A program made the position numbers and the translations under genes. Positions 17,688 to 26,465 of a stretch of 64,000 bases of DNA are shown in pieces; the stretch's first letter is position 1; each line of letters starts with the position of its first letter. The notes under the pieces are model-generated. The model saw only the letters and a list, made by a program, of their open reading frames with translations. It did not search any database and was not told where the DNA came from. Source of the stretch: Stenotrophomonas beteli. GTDB taxonomy: Bacteria; Pseudomonadota; Gammaproteobacteria; Xanthomonadales; Xanthomonadaceae. Location of the stretch: the NCBI RefSeq assembly GCF_001431665.1, contig NZ_LLXV01000055.1, positions 62,001 to 126,000 on the forward strand, written 5' to 3'.

Positions 17688-18701
17688 ATGGACCTGATGA
17701 CCTGGCTGCCGGTGGCGTGGTTCGCGGTGATCGGCTTCGGCGTGCTGATGTACGTGGTGCTGGACGGCTTCGTGCTCGGTATCGGCATCCTCGCCCCGTT
17801 CGCCGAGGACGAGGAGCAGCTGGACCTGATGATGAACACGGCCGCGCCGATCTGGGACGGCAACGAGACCTGGCTGGTGCTGGGCGGCGCCGGCCTGCTG
17901 GCGGCGTTCCCCAAGGCCTATGCGGTGCTGCTGTCGGCGCTGTACCTGCCGGTGCTGCTGCTGGTGGTGGCACTGGTGTTCCGCGGCGTGGCCTTCGAGT
18001 TCCGCTTCAAGGCGCACCGGTCGCGCCGGCTGTGGAGCGTGGCGTTCGGCCTCGGCTCGCTGCTGGCGACCTTTGCCCAAGGCGTGATCCTGGGCACCCT
18101 GGTGCAGGGCATCCCGCTGGTGGACGGTGCGTACCAGGGCGGTGCGTTCGCCTGGTTCAGCCCGTTTGCGATGCTGACCGGTGCGGCGCTGGTGGCCGGT
18201 TACGCGTTGCTGGGCAGCACCTGGCTGATCCTGAAGACCGAAGGGCGCGTGCAGGCGCTGGCGCGGCAGATGACCCGCCCGCTGGTGGTGGCGGTGATCG
18301 CGGCGATGGGCCTGGTCAGCAGCTGGCTGCCGTTCCTCGATTCGCGGTTGATGGAACGCTGGTTCAGCGATGGCAACTTCTGGTGGCTGTCACCGGTGCC
18401 GCTGCTGACCCTGGCGGTGGCGGCCGCGCTGTGGCGCAGCGCCACCCATCCGCGCCGCGACCTGCCGCCGTTCCTGCTCAGCCTGGCGCTGTTCGTGCTC
18501 GGCTTCCTCGGCCTGGTGCTGGGCATGTGGCCGTACCTGCTGCCACCGTCGATGACGCTATGGCAGGCTGCCGCGCCAGCGTCGTCGCTGGGCTTCACCC
18601 TGGTCGGGCTGGTCGTTCTGCTGCCGGTCATCCTCGGCTATACCGCGTGGTCGTACCGGGTATTCCGCGGCAAGGTGCACGCCGATACCGGTTACCACTG
18701 A
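17688..18701 (+). CDS. cioB: Cyanide-insensitive quinol oxidase subunit II (CioB/CydB type)
   Basis: A 337-residue integral membrane subunit II. It begins LPVAWFAVIGFGVLMYVVLDGFVLGIGIL and continues with NTAAPIWDGNETWLVLGGAGL, the best conserved CydB segment, and FRGVAFEFRFK. Eight or nine helices follow, ending in GYTAWSYRVFRGKV. It starts ATG 17688 right after the cioA stop and is certainly cotranscribed. No small CydX-like ORF follows. A GC-rich hairpin at 18711 probably ends the transcript. Confidence 0.94.
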   Translation: MDLMTWLPVAWFAVIGFGVLMYVVLDGFVLGIGILAPFAEDEEQLDLMMNTAAPIWDGNETWLVLGGAGLLAAFPKAYAVLLSALYLPVLLLVVALVFRGVAFEFRFKAHRSRRLWSVAFGLGSLLATFAQGVILGTLVQGIPLVDGAYQGGAFAWFSPFAMLTGAALVAGYALLGSTWLILKTEGRVQALARQMTRPLVVAVIAAMGLVSSWLPFLDSRLMERWFSDGNFWWLSPVPLLTLAVAAALWRSATHPRRDLPPFLLSLALFVLGFLGLVLGMWPYLLPPSMTLWQAAAPASSLGFTLVGLVVLLPVILGYTAWSYRVFRGKVHADTGYH

Positions 18702-18710
18702 TCGATCCAA

Positions 18711-18739
18711 GCGCGGACCCGGCGGTGGCGGGCCCGCGT
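18711..18739 (+). terminator. GC-rich hairpin after cioB, possible terminator
   Basis: Arms GCGCGGACCCG and CGGGCCCGCG around GCGGTGG, without a clear T-run. Its place 10 bases after cioB suggests a transcript end. A second small stem, CCTGCAC-ACCCC-GTGCAGG, lies at 18754-18772. The remaining bases to 18917 show no convincing promoter. Confidence 0.45.
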
Positions 18740-18917
18740 TGGGGAATGTGAAACCTGCACACCCCGTGCAGGACGTGCTAGCGTGCGCTCCTTTCCGGCG
18801 GCCAGGGGGGCAGCCGGCGACGTCCTGGACGGACGCACGGCTGCAGGAATGGGGGGCCGCCGCGCGTCGCCGTAATGGCTCGTGCCTATCGTTCTCCCAT
18901 TGAAGCACCACCGCTAA

Positions 18918-19661
18918 ATGATCGAATTCTCCATCGTCGACTGGGCCGCCTGGGCGCCCGGCCTGAGCGAGCGCAGCCAGTGGCTGCGCTGGGCCGATGC
19001 GCCGTACCTGCCGCAGGGCGAGGACACCCCGGCGCTGGCCGAGATCCCGGCAATGCAGCGCCGCCGCATCGAGCGGCTGGGCCGGATGGCGATCCAGGCC
19101 GCGTGCTGGTGCGAGGACGGGCAGGGCGCTGACAGCCAGGTGCCGCTGGTGTTCGCCAGCCGCCACGGCGACGTCGCCCGATCCATGGACCTGCTGTCCG
19201 CGCTGATCGGCGAACAACCGTTGTCGCCCACCGGCTTCGGCCTGTCGGTGCACAACGCGATCGCCGCGCTGTACTCGATCGCCCGTGGTCATCGCGGCAA
19301 CTACCTGGCACTGGCCGCAGGGCAGTCCACCGTCGAGGCCGCCTGCCTGGAGGCCGCCGGACTGCTGGCCGACGGCGCGCGCGAGGTGCGGGTGGTGGTG
19401 TATGAATCGCCACTTCCTGAAGTTTACGCGACGTTCGCCGACGAACCCGACCCGTTCTTTGCCTGGTGCTGGCGGCTCACGGCCCCTGCGGCCGGCCATC
19501 CGACCCTGTCGTTGCAGTGGCAACCGGCCGAAGGCCAGGCCAACACCGCGCCGGGCACGCTGCCGCACGCGCTGGACCTGCACCGCTTCCTGCTGTCCGG
19601 TGCGCCGGCGCTGGAGCACGTGACCCAGGGCCAGCAGTGGCGCTGGGGGCGCCGTGGCTGA
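18918..19661 (+). CDS. Chain-length factor-like ketosynthase of the APE cluster (ApeC type)
   Basis: A 247-residue truncated ketoacyl synthase. VPLVFASRHGDVARSMDLL and PTGFGLSVHNAIAALYSIARG are the family marks. Where active ketosynthases have Cys (TACSS), this protein has Gln136 in ALAAGQSTVEA. The same Cys-to-Gln change marks chain-length factors of type II polyketide synthases. It therefore probably pairs with the active ketosynthase at 31700 to set polyene length, without catalysis of its own. It is the first gene of the operon, and its stop overlaps the next start by 8 bases. Confidence 0.85.
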   Translation: MIEFSIVDWAAWAPGLSERSQWLRWADAPYLPQGEDTPALAEIPAMQRRRIERLGRMAIQAACWCEDGQGADSQVPLVFASRHGDVARSMDLLSALIGEQPLSPTGFGLSVHNAIAALYSIARGHRGNYLALAAGQSTVEAACLEAAGLLADGAREVRVVVYESPLPEVYATFADEPDPFFAWCWRLTAPAAGHPTLSLQWQPAEGQANTAPGTLPHALDLHRFLLSGAPALEHVTQGQQWRWGRRG

Positions 19662-20451
19662 GCTGCGGCGACGCCTGGACCATGCCTGGCGGGTGGTCGG
19701 CACCGGCCTGAGCTTTGCCGCGTTCGGCGTGGGCGGCCTGCTGCTGGGCCTGCTGGTGATGCCGGTGCTGATGCTGATGCGTGACCCGATGGCCCGCCGT
19801 CGCCGGGCCCGCCGGGTGGTGCAGGTGGCCTTTGCCAGCCATGTCCGGCTGATGTGCCGGCTGGGGGTAATGACCCTCCAGATCGAGGGCCGCGAGCGCC
19901 TGCAGCGCGACGGCCTGCTGGTTCTGGCCAATCATCCGACCCTGATCGACGTGGTCTGCCTGATCGCGCTGCTGCCCAACGCCGATTGCGTGGTCAAGCG
20001 GGCCGTGGCCTGCAACCCGTTCATGCGCGGCCCGGTGCGGGCGGCCGGCTACATCTCCAACGATGATGGCGCCGGGCTGGTGGACGACTGCGTCGCGGCG
20101 GTGCGCGCCGGCGGCACCCTGGTCATCTTCCCCGAGGGCACCCGCAGCGTGCCCGGGCAGCCGCCGCGGTTGCAGCGGGGCGCGGCCAACATCGCCGTGC
20201 GCGGCCGGCTGGACATCACCCCGGTGCGGATCACCTGTACCCCCCCAACGCTGACCAAGGGACAGAAGTGGTATCGTGTACCCTCACGTCGCTTTCACGT
20301 TCGGCTGCAGATCGGCGAAGATATCCCGATCGCGCCTTTCCTGGCCGAAGACGACTCGCCAAGGGGGGATGCCTTGGCGGCACGCCGCGTTACCGAGCAC
20401 CTTTCTCGTTATTTCGACCTGTCTGGAGAGCCGCCCCGTGCAAGCACTTGA
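19654..20451 (+). CDS. 1-acyl-glycerol-3-phosphate-type acyltransferase of the APE cluster (ApeD type)
   Basis: A 265-residue membrane-attached PlsC-like acyltransferase. GTG 19654 overlaps the chain-length factor stop. The N-terminus has a hydrophobic segment (VGGLLLGLLVMPVLMLM). Catalytic motif HX4D is ANHPTLID near residue 90; PEGTRSVPGQPPRLQRGAANIA is the substrate-binding motif III/IV. In aryl polyene clusters such proteins transfer the polyene acyl chain to a lipid or sugar anchor; the exact acceptor is not known here. Confidence 0.85.
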   Translation: MAELRRRLDHAWRVVGTGLSFAAFGVGGLLLGLLVMPVLMLMRDPMARRRRARRVVQVAFASHVRLMCRLGVMTLQIEGRERLQRDGLLVLANHPTLIDVVCLIALLPNADCVVKRAVACNPFMRGPVRAAGYISNDDGAGLVDDCVAAVRAGGTLVIFPEGTRSVPGQPPRLQRGAANIAVRGRLDITPVRITCTPPTLTKGQKWYRVPSRRFHVRLQIGEDIPIAPFLAEDDSPRGDALAARRVTEHLSRYFDLSGEPPRAST

Positions 20452-20695
20452 GCACGAGATCAAGGAACTGATCATTTCCTCCCTTTCGCTGGAGGACATC
20501 ACGCCGGAGGACATCGATCCGACCGCGCCGTTGTTCGTCGAAGGCCTCGGCCTGGATTCGATCGATGCGCTGGAGCTGGGCCTGGCGCTGCAGAAGAAGT
20601 ACGGTGTCAGCCTCTCGGCCGATTCGGACGAAACCCGTCGCCATTTCTCCAGCGTGCGCGCGCTCGGCGAGTTCGTCGCCGCCCGCCAGTCGTAA
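20438..20695 (+). CDS. Acyl carrier protein 1 of the APE cluster
   Basis: An 85-residue acyl carrier protein. The phosphopantetheine Ser41 lies in EGLGLDSIDALELG. GTG 20438 follows GGAGAG at 8 bases and overlaps the acyltransferase stop by 14 bases; no in-frame ATG is better placed. It carries the growing polyene chain for the operon's ketosynthases. Confidence 0.88.
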   Translation: MQALEHEIKELIISSLSLEDITPEDIDPTAPLFVEGLGLDSIDALELGLALQKKYGVSLSADSDETRRHFSSVRALGEFVAARQS

Positions 20696-20712
20696 CGGCG
20701 CCAGGAACTGCC

Positions 20713-20970
20713 ATGACCAAGAATGAACTGTTTGAACGCATCGTCAGCATCCTGACCGACAGCTTCGAGATCGAGCCTGCGCGGATCACCCCCGAGGCGC
20801 GCCTGTACGACGACCTGGACATCGACAGCATCGATGCGGTGGACCTGATCGTGCAGCTCAAGCCGCTGCTCGGCCGCAACCTGCAGCCGGAAGCGTTCAA
20901 GGCCGTGCGCACCGTGCAGGACATCGTCGATGTCGTGCACGGGCTGTTGCCGGACCAGGCAGCCGCCTGA
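20713..20970 (+). CDS. Acyl carrier protein 2 of the APE cluster
   Basis: A second carrier protein of 85 residues, with Ser39 in DDLDIDSIDAVDL. ATG 20713 follows GCCAGGAACTGCC. It differs strongly from carrier 1, so the two likely serve separate roles (starter loading versus elongation), as in other APE systems. Confidence 0.9.
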   Translation: MTKNELFERIVSILTDSFEIEPARITPEARLYDDLDIDSIDAVDLIVQLKPLLGRNLQPEAFKAVRTVQDIVDVVHGLLPDQAAA

Positions 20971-20992
20971 CCGCAGCGCCGGCGGCTTCGCC

Positions 20993-21544
20993 ATGGCACG
21001 CGCACGCACCGTCGTGGTGGCCGCGATTTCGCTGGCCTACCCGCTGCTGGTGTACCTGGCGATGGGCCGTTTCGAGCCGCGCTGGCTGTCGCTGCTGCTG
21101 TTCACCCTGGCCCTGCTGCGTGCCCTGAGCACGCGCCAGCCACTGTGGTGGGCCGCCGCAGCGGGCACCGGCCTGCTGGCGGTGCTGGCCACCGTGCTCA
21201 ACCAGGCCCTGCCGCTGAAGCTGTACCCGGCGCTGGTCAACGTGGTGATGCTGGCGGTGTTCAGCACCAGCCTGCGCTTCGGCCCGCCGCTGGTGGAACG
21301 CCTGGCGCGCCTGCAGGAGCCGGACCTGCCACCGTTCGCGGTGGCCTATACCCGCCGCGTCACCCAGGTGTGGTGCGGCTTCTTCGTTCTCAATGGCAGC
21401 CTGGCCCTGCTGACTGCGCTGTACGCGTCGGACCGGGTCTGGATGCTCTACAACGGATTGTTGGCGTACGTGATGATGGGCGTGTTGTTTGCAGGTGAGT
21501 GGCTGGTGCGGCGGCGGGTCAAGGCAGCGCACGCGCATGGCTGA
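20993..21544 (+). CDS. COG4648-type membrane protein of the APE cluster (ApeG type)
   Basis: A 183-residue membrane protein with about five hydrophobic helices, beginning VVVAAISLAYPLLVYLAMGRFEPRW. The later part has LPPFAVAYTRRVTQVWCGFFVLNGSLA, a pattern shared by COG4648 proteins encoded in APE and similar clusters. No function is established; a membrane scaffold or lipid-handling role is an inference. ATG 20993 is the first in-frame ATG after the carrier protein. Its stop overlaps the next start by 8 bases. Confidence 0.75.
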   Translation: MARARTVVVAAISLAYPLLVYLAMGRFEPRWLSLLLFTLALLRALSTRQPLWWAAAAGTGLLAVLATVLNQALPLKLYPALVNVVMLAVFSTSLRFGPPLVERLARLQEPDLPPFAVAYTRRVTQVWCGFFVLNGSLALLTALYASDRVWMLYNGLLAYVMMGVLFAGEWLVRRRVKAAHAHG

Positions 21545-23222
21545 GTGGATCGCCCTGGACCGGCTGCTGGTGGACCCGCAGCCGCAACGCAGCATCGGCC
21601 TCTGCGAGGGCGAGGTGATCGATCACGCTCGTTTCCGCCAGCGGGTGCTGGCCTGGCGCGCGGCCTTTGCCGCAGCCGATGGCCGCGACTGGGCCCTGTA
21701 CTTCGATGACGCGGTGGCCTTTGCGGCGGCGCTGTTCGGCGCCTGGCATGCCGGCAAGCGGGTGTTCCTGGCCGCCGACAACCTGCCGGCCACGCTGCAG
21801 GCGCTGCAGCCGCAGGTGAGCGGTTTCGCCGGTGATGTTTCCACCGACTACCGGCCGCTGGTTGCCCCCACCGTTGGCGTGGACGGCGAACTGCAGGCGC
21901 TGGACGAGCGCGCCTGCGAACTGTGCGTGTTCACCTCCGGCAGCACCGGCCAGCCCAGCGCGATCAGCAAGCGCATGGACCAGCTGGCGCGCGAAGTGGA
22001 CGCGCTGCAGGCCGCCTTCGGCGCGCAGCTGGACGGCGCGCAGGTGCATGGCACGGTCTCCCACCAGCACATCTACGGCCTGCTGTTCCGCGTGCTGTGG
22101 CCGCTGGCCGCGGGCCGCCTGATCCACCCGCGCCGGTTCTTCCACGAAGACCTGGTGGGCGCGCTGGCCGCCACCGATACGGTGCTGGTGGCCACCCCGG
22201 CCCATCTCAAGCGCCTGCCCGGACAGCTCGACTGGGCCAGCCTGCACGGCCGCCTGCGCGCGGTGTTTTCCTCCGGTGGCCCGCTGCCGGAAGAGGCCGC
22301 GCGGCAGGTGCGCCAGTGGCTGGGCGTGGCCCCTACCGAGGTGTACGGCAGCAGCGAGACCGGCGGCATCGCCTGGCGCCGCTGGGACACCGATCTGCCG
22401 CCCTGGCAGCCGCTGCCGGGCGTGCAGTGGCGGATCGACGATGGCTGCCTGGCGGTGGCCTCGGCGCATCTGCAGGACGCCGGCTGGTGGCGCACCCAGG
22501 ATCGCGTGGAAGCATTGGCCGATGGCCGTTTCCGCCTGCTGGGCCGCGCCGACCGCATCGTCAAGATCGAAGAGCGCCGAGTATCGCTGGATGCGCTGGA
22601 GCGCGCGCTGCGCGAAGACGCCGAGGTCGATGACGTGCGCGTGCTGGTGCTGCCGGGCCAGCGCGAGCAGCTGGCTGCGGTGGTGGTGCCAGCCGACCGC
22701 GCGCTGCTGGAGGGCGGCGATACGGCGCGCCGCGCGCTGGGCCAGCGCCTGGGCGCGCGCCTGGCCTCCGCCCACGACGCGGTCACCCGGCCGCGCCGCT
22801 GGCGCCTGGTGCAGGCCTTGCCGATCAACGCGCAGGGCAAGGTCACCCAGGCCGCCCTGGCAGCGCTGTTCCAGCCGTTGATGCCCGAACCGGTCTGGGA
22901 CCAGCGCAGCGCGGACAGCGCTACCCTGCGCATGACGCTCGACCCGGCGCTGCGGCCGTTCCAGGGCCACTTTCCACAGGCGGCGATCCTGCCCGGCGTG
23001 GCCCAGCTGGACTGGGCGGTGCGCTTCGGCCGCCAGGCGTTCGCGATGCCGGCGGGATTCCTGCGCATGGACGCGGTGAAGTTCCAGCACGTGGCGCGTC
23101 CGGGTGATGAGCTGACCCTGCAGCTGGACTGGGATGCTGCGCGCGGCGTGCTCGCCTTCCGCTATACCTCCCGCCACGGTGTGCATGCCAGCGGCAAGGT
23201 GGTGTTCGCCGATGTGGACTGA
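21537..23222 (+). CDS. Fusion of acyl-CoA/ACP ligase and hotdog dehydratase (ApeH-ApeI)
   Basis: A 561-residue protein. Residues 1 to about 440 form an AMP-dependent ligase: FTSGSTGQPSAISKRM (nucleotide-binding P-loop), VYGSSETGGIAWRRW, and LLGRADRIVKIEERRVSL. Residues about 455-561 form a FabA/FabZ-like hotdog domain, with LRPFQGHFPQAAILPGVAQL and MDAVKFQHVARPGDEL. In many APE clusters these are two proteins; here they are one chain. The ligase probably activates the aryl starter for the carrier protein, and the hotdog domain removes water from 3-hydroxyacyl intermediates. ATG 21537 overlaps the preceding stop. Confidence 0.88.
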   Translation: MAEWIALDRLLVDPQPQRSIGLCEGEVIDHARFRQRVLAWRAAFAAADGRDWALYFDDAVAFAAALFGAWHAGKRVFLAADNLPATLQALQPQVSGFAGDVSTDYRPLVAPTVGVDGELQALDERACELCVFTSGSTGQPSAISKRMDQLAREVDALQAAFGAQLDGAQVHGTVSHQHIYGLLFRVLWPLAAGRLIHPRRFFHEDLVGALAATDTVLVATPAHLKRLPGQLDWASLHGRLRAVFSSGGPLPEEAARQVRQWLGVAPTEVYGSSETGGIAWRRWDTDLPPWQPLPGVQWRIDDGCLAVASAHLQDAGWWRTQDRVEALADGRFRLLGRADRIVKIEERRVSLDALERALREDAEVDDVRVLVLPGQREQLAAVVVPADRALLEGGDTARRALGQRLGARLASAHDAVTRPRRWRLVQALPINAQGKVTQAALAALFQPLMPEPVWDQRSADSATLRMTLDPALRPFQGHFPQAAILPGVAQLDWAVRFGRQAFAMPAGFLRMDAVKFQHVARPGDELTLQLDWDAARGVLAFRYTSRHGVHASGKVVFADVD

Positions 23223-23982
23223 CCCGGCTGTTGCCGGTGCCGCATTCGCGCCACTGGTGGTGATTCCCGTCTACGACCACGAGCACGCCATTGCCGCGGT
23301 GGTCGATGGCGTGCAGGCCGCCGGCCTGCCGTGCCTGCTGGTCGATGACGGCTCGCACGCGTCCTGCGCGGCAGCGCTGCGTGCATTGGCACAGCGCCAG
23401 GGCGTCGACCTGCTGCGCCTGGACATCAACCAGGGCAAGGGCGGGGCGATGCTGGCCGGATTCGCCGAGGCCGGTGCGCGTGGCTACAGCCATGTGCTGC
23501 AGATCGATGCCGACGGCCAGCACGATACTGCCGACCTGCCGCGCTTCATCGAAGCCGCGCGCGCCCATCCCGAGGCGGTGATCTGCGGCATTCCGGCCTA
23601 CGACGCCAGCGTGCCGAAGGCGCGCCTGTACGGCCGTTACGCCACCCACATCTGGGTCTGGATCAACACGCTGTCGCTGCACCTGCGCGACACCATGTGT
23701 GGCTTCCGCGTGTATCCGCTGCCACCGGTGCTGCACCTGATCGGCGAAGAGACCATCGGCCGGCGCATGGATTTCGACACCGAGATCATGGTGCGCCTGT
23801 ACTGGCGGCAGTTGCCGGTCGAGCACCTGGCCACGCGCGTGACCTATCCGTCCGATGGGGTGTCGCACTTCGATGTGTGGCGCGACAACGTGCGCATCAG
23901 CCGCATGCACACCCGCCTGTTCTTCGGCATGCTCTGGCGCGCACCGCGCCTGCTGTGGCGCCGCCTGCGCGGACAGGGCTGA
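23212..23982 (+). CDS. Family 2 glycosyltransferase of the APE cluster
   Basis: A 256-residue GT2 enzyme. It begins PLVVIPVYDHEHAIAAVV, then CLLVDDGS, and has the metal-binding DXD in QIDADGQHD near residue 100. IPAYDASVPKARLYGRY and MDFDTEIMVRLYWR resemble polyprenyl-phosphate glycosyltransferases of the DPM1-like group. ATG 23212 lies inside the end of the ligase gene, an 11-base overlap. In clusters that have a fused ApeJ this domain is joined to the next acyltransferase; here the two are separate. It may glycosylate the polyene or its lipid anchor. Confidence 0.85.
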   Translation: MWTDPAVAGAAFAPLVVIPVYDHEHAIAAVVDGVQAAGLPCLLVDDGSHASCAAALRALAQRQGVDLLRLDINQGKGGAMLAGFAEAGARGYSHVLQIDADGQHDTADLPRFIEAARAHPEAVICGIPAYDASVPKARLYGRYATHIWVWINTLSLHLRDTMCGFRVYPLPPVLHLIGEETIGRRMDFDTEIMVRLYWRQLPVEHLATRVTYPSDGVSHFDVWRDNVRISRMHTRLFFGMLWRAPRLLWRRLRGQG

Positions 23983-23983
23983 G

Positions 23984-24925
23984 ATGGCAGACGCACCGCA
24001 CGCCCCGCACTGGGCCGACATCGGCGAATCCACCTCGGTGGCCGGCGTGCTGTTCCTGTGCTGGGTGCACCGCTGGTTCGGGCGCTGGCCGTTCCGCCTG
24101 TGCGTATGGCCAGTGGTGACCTGCCACTGGCTCGGCAACCGCGTCGGCCGCCAGGCCTCGATGCAGTACCTGCAACGCCTGCAGGCGCACAGTGGCGTGC
24201 TCGGCCGCGTACCGACCCGGCGCGACAGCCTGCGCCACTTCTTCGCCTTCGCCGACACGATGCTGGACAAGATCCTCGGCCTGGGCGGGCGCTACCCGCC
24301 CGAGCGCATCCACCTGCACCGCGACCTGGTGCTGCAGAAGATCGCGCGCCGCGAAGGCGGGTTGATCCTGACCGCGCATATCGGCTGCCTGGAGCTGTGC
24401 CAGGTGCTGGCCGAGCAGGTGCCGGGGTTCCACATCACCGTGCTGGTGCACACCGCCCACGCGCAGCGCTTCAACCGCCTGCTGCAGCGTCTTGACCCGC
24501 TGGCGGCGGTGGAGCTGGTGCAGGTCACCGAAATGGGCCCGGCCACCGCAATGATGCTGGCCGAGCGCGTGGCGGCCGGTGGCTTCGTCGCCATCGTTGG
24601 CGACCGCACGCCGGTACAGGGCGGGCGCAGCGTCACCGCCGACTTCCTCGGCCATCGCGCGCCGTTCCCGATCGGCGCCTATGTGCTGGCCGCCGCGCTG
24701 GCCTGCCCGGTCTATACCATGGCCTGCCTGCACCAGGGCGAGGGCTACCGCGTGGCGTTTGAACAGTTCGCCGAGCGCATCGTGCTGCCTCGCGGTTCAC
24801 GCGATGCCGCACTGGCCGAACAGGCCCAGCGCTTCGCGCGCTGGCTCGAACTCCAGGTCATCCAGTCGCCGTTGGACTGGTTCAATTTCTTCCCCTTCTG
24901 GGATCAGGCTCCGCATGACGACTGA
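23984..24925 (+). CDS. LpxL/HtrB-type lauroyl acyltransferase-like protein of the APE cluster
   Basis: A 313-residue member of the lipid A late acyltransferase fold. The HX4E catalytic motif is TAHIGCLELCQ near residue 130; later GDRTPVQGGRSVTADFLGH is the conserved substrate motif. An N-terminal membrane segment (VAGVLFLCWVHRWF) anchors it to the inner membrane. It starts one base after the glycosyltransferase stop. Expected role: transfer of the aryl polyene acyl group to a lipid or glycolipid acceptor. It is more distant from true LpxL than from APE counterparts, so lipid A is probably not the substrate. Confidence 0.85.
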   Translation: MADAPHAPHWADIGESTSVAGVLFLCWVHRWFGRWPFRLCVWPVVTCHWLGNRVGRQASMQYLQRLQAHSGVLGRVPTRRDSLRHFFAFADTMLDKILGLGGRYPPERIHLHRDLVLQKIARREGGLILTAHIGCLELCQVLAEQVPGFHITVLVHTAHAQRFNRLLQRLDPLAAVELVQVTEMGPATAMMLAERVAAGGFVAIVGDRTPVQGGRSVTADFLGHRAPFPIGAYVLAAALACPVYTMACLHQGEGYRVAFEQFAERIVLPRGSRDAALAEQAQRFARWLELQVIQSPLDWFNFFPFWDQAPHDD

Positions 24926-26465
24926 CGCCGTACCCGTGTGCCGCTTTGGCGAGGCACCGTTGACCATCGAAGATGTGGTTGCCCTGGCCCAGCGCCAGTG
25001 CGAGGCCGCACTGAGCGACGCGCCGGCGTTCCGCGCGCACATCCAGCGTGGTGCCGACTTCCTCGACCGCCTGCTGCGCGAGGACGGCGTGATCTACGGC
25101 GTGACCACCGGCTACGGCGACTCGTGCACGGTGAACATCCCGCCGGTGCTGGTGGCGGAACTGCCGCACCACCTGTACACCTACCACGGCTGCGGCCTGG
25201 GCCGTTACCTGGACCCGGTCGAGACCCGCGCGGTGCTGGCCGCGCGCCTGGCGTCGCTGGTGCGCGGCATGTCCGGCGTCAGCGTGCCGCTGCTGGAAGG
25301 CCTGGCCACGCTGCTGCAGCACGACGTGCTGCCGATGATCCCGGCCGAAGGCTCGGTCGGTGCCAGCGGCGACCTGACCCCGCTGTCGTACGTGGCGGCG
25401 GTGCTGTGCGGCGAGCGCGAGGTGCTGCACGACGGCCGCGTGCAGCCGGCGGCCGAAGTGCTGGCGAAGATCGGCATGACCCCGCTGAAGCTGCGGCCGA
25501 AGGAAGGCCTGGCGATCATGAACGGCACCGCGGTGATGACCGGCCTGGCCTGCCTGGCCTGGCAGCGCGCCGACTACCTGGCCCGCATGGCCACGCGCCT
25601 GACCGCATTCAACGTGCTCGCCAGCGACGGCAACGCGCACCACTTCGACGAAACCCTGTTCGCGGCCAAGCCGCACCCGGGCCAGGGCCGCATCGCCGCG
25701 CGCCTGCGCAGCGACCTGCACAGCGAACGCCCGCCGCGCAATGAGCAGCGCCTGCAGGACCGCTACTCGCTGCGCTGCGCACCGCACGTGATCGGCGTGC
25801 TGGAGGACAGCCTGCCGTTCCTGCGCCAGCTGATCGAAACCGAGCTGAACAGCGCCAACGACAATCCGCTGATCGATGCCGACGGCGAGCGCATCCTGCA
25901 CGGCGGCCATTTCTACGGGGGCCACATCGCGCTGGCGATGGACACCCTGAAAAACACCGTGGCCAACGTCGCCGACCTGCTCGACCGGCAGCTGGCATTG
26001 GTGGTCGATGCCCGCTACAACCACGGCCTGCCGGCCAACCTGTCGGCGGCCACCGGTCCGCGCGCGGCGATCAACCACGGCCTGAAGGCGCTGCAGATCA
26101 GCGTTTCGGCCTGGACCGCCGAAGCACTGAAGCAGACCATGCCGGCCTCGGTGTTCTCGCGCTCAACCGAATGCCACAACCAGGACAAGGTCAGCATGGG
26201 CACCATCGCCGCGCGCGACTGCCTGCGCGTGATCGAGCTGACCGAACAGGTGGTGGCCGCGATGCTGATCGCCGCACGCCAGGGCCTGGCGCTGCGCGAG
26301 CGGGTTGGCATGAATGCGCAGCTGCATGGCAGTCTGGCCGGCATGTACGCCGACCTGGGGCAGCGCATCGCCCTGGTCGAAGAAGACCGCGCGCTGGATC
26401 GCGAACTGCGGGAACTGCTGGTGGAGATCCGCGCGCAACGTTGGGAGCTGTATGCCGGTGAATGA
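24915..26465 (+). CDS. MIO-dependent aromatic amino acid ammonia lyase (HAL/PAL/TAL family)
   Basis: A 516-residue ammonia lyase. The MIO cofactor triad is Ala150-Ser151-Gly152 in GSVGASGDLTPL. Other marks are YGVTTGYGDS, NGTAVMTG, ELNSANDNPLI, RYNHGLPANLS and CHNQDKVSMG. At the substrate-selectivity position, aligned on HutH, the pair reads Tyr90-His91 (TYHGCGLG), not the His-Leu of tyrosine, Phe-Leu of phenylalanine or Ser-His of histidine lyases, so the substrate is open. In the operon it may deaminate an aromatic amino acid to give an aryl starter. ATG 24915 overlaps the previous gene by 11 bases. Confidence 0.88.
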   Translation: MTTDAVPVCRFGEAPLTIEDVVALAQRQCEAALSDAPAFRAHIQRGADFLDRLLREDGVIYGVTTGYGDSCTVNIPPVLVAELPHHLYTYHGCGLGRYLDPVETRAVLAARLASLVRGMSGVSVPLLEGLATLLQHDVLPMIPAEGSVGASGDLTPLSYVAAVLCGEREVLHDGRVQPAAEVLAKIGMTPLKLRPKEGLAIMNGTAVMTGLACLAWQRADYLARMATRLTAFNVLASDGNAHHFDETLFAAKPHPGQGRIAARLRSDLHSERPPRNEQRLQDRYSLRCAPHVIGVLEDSLPFLRQLIETELNSANDNPLIDADGERILHGGHFYGGHIALAMDTLKNTVANVADLLDRQLALVVDARYNHGLPANLSAATGPRAAINHGLKALQISVSAWTAEALKQTMPASVFSRSTECHNQDKVSMGTIAARDCLRVIELTEQVVAAMLIAARQGLALRERVGMNAQLHGSLAGMYADLGQRIALVEEDRALDRELRELLVEIRAQRWELYAGE

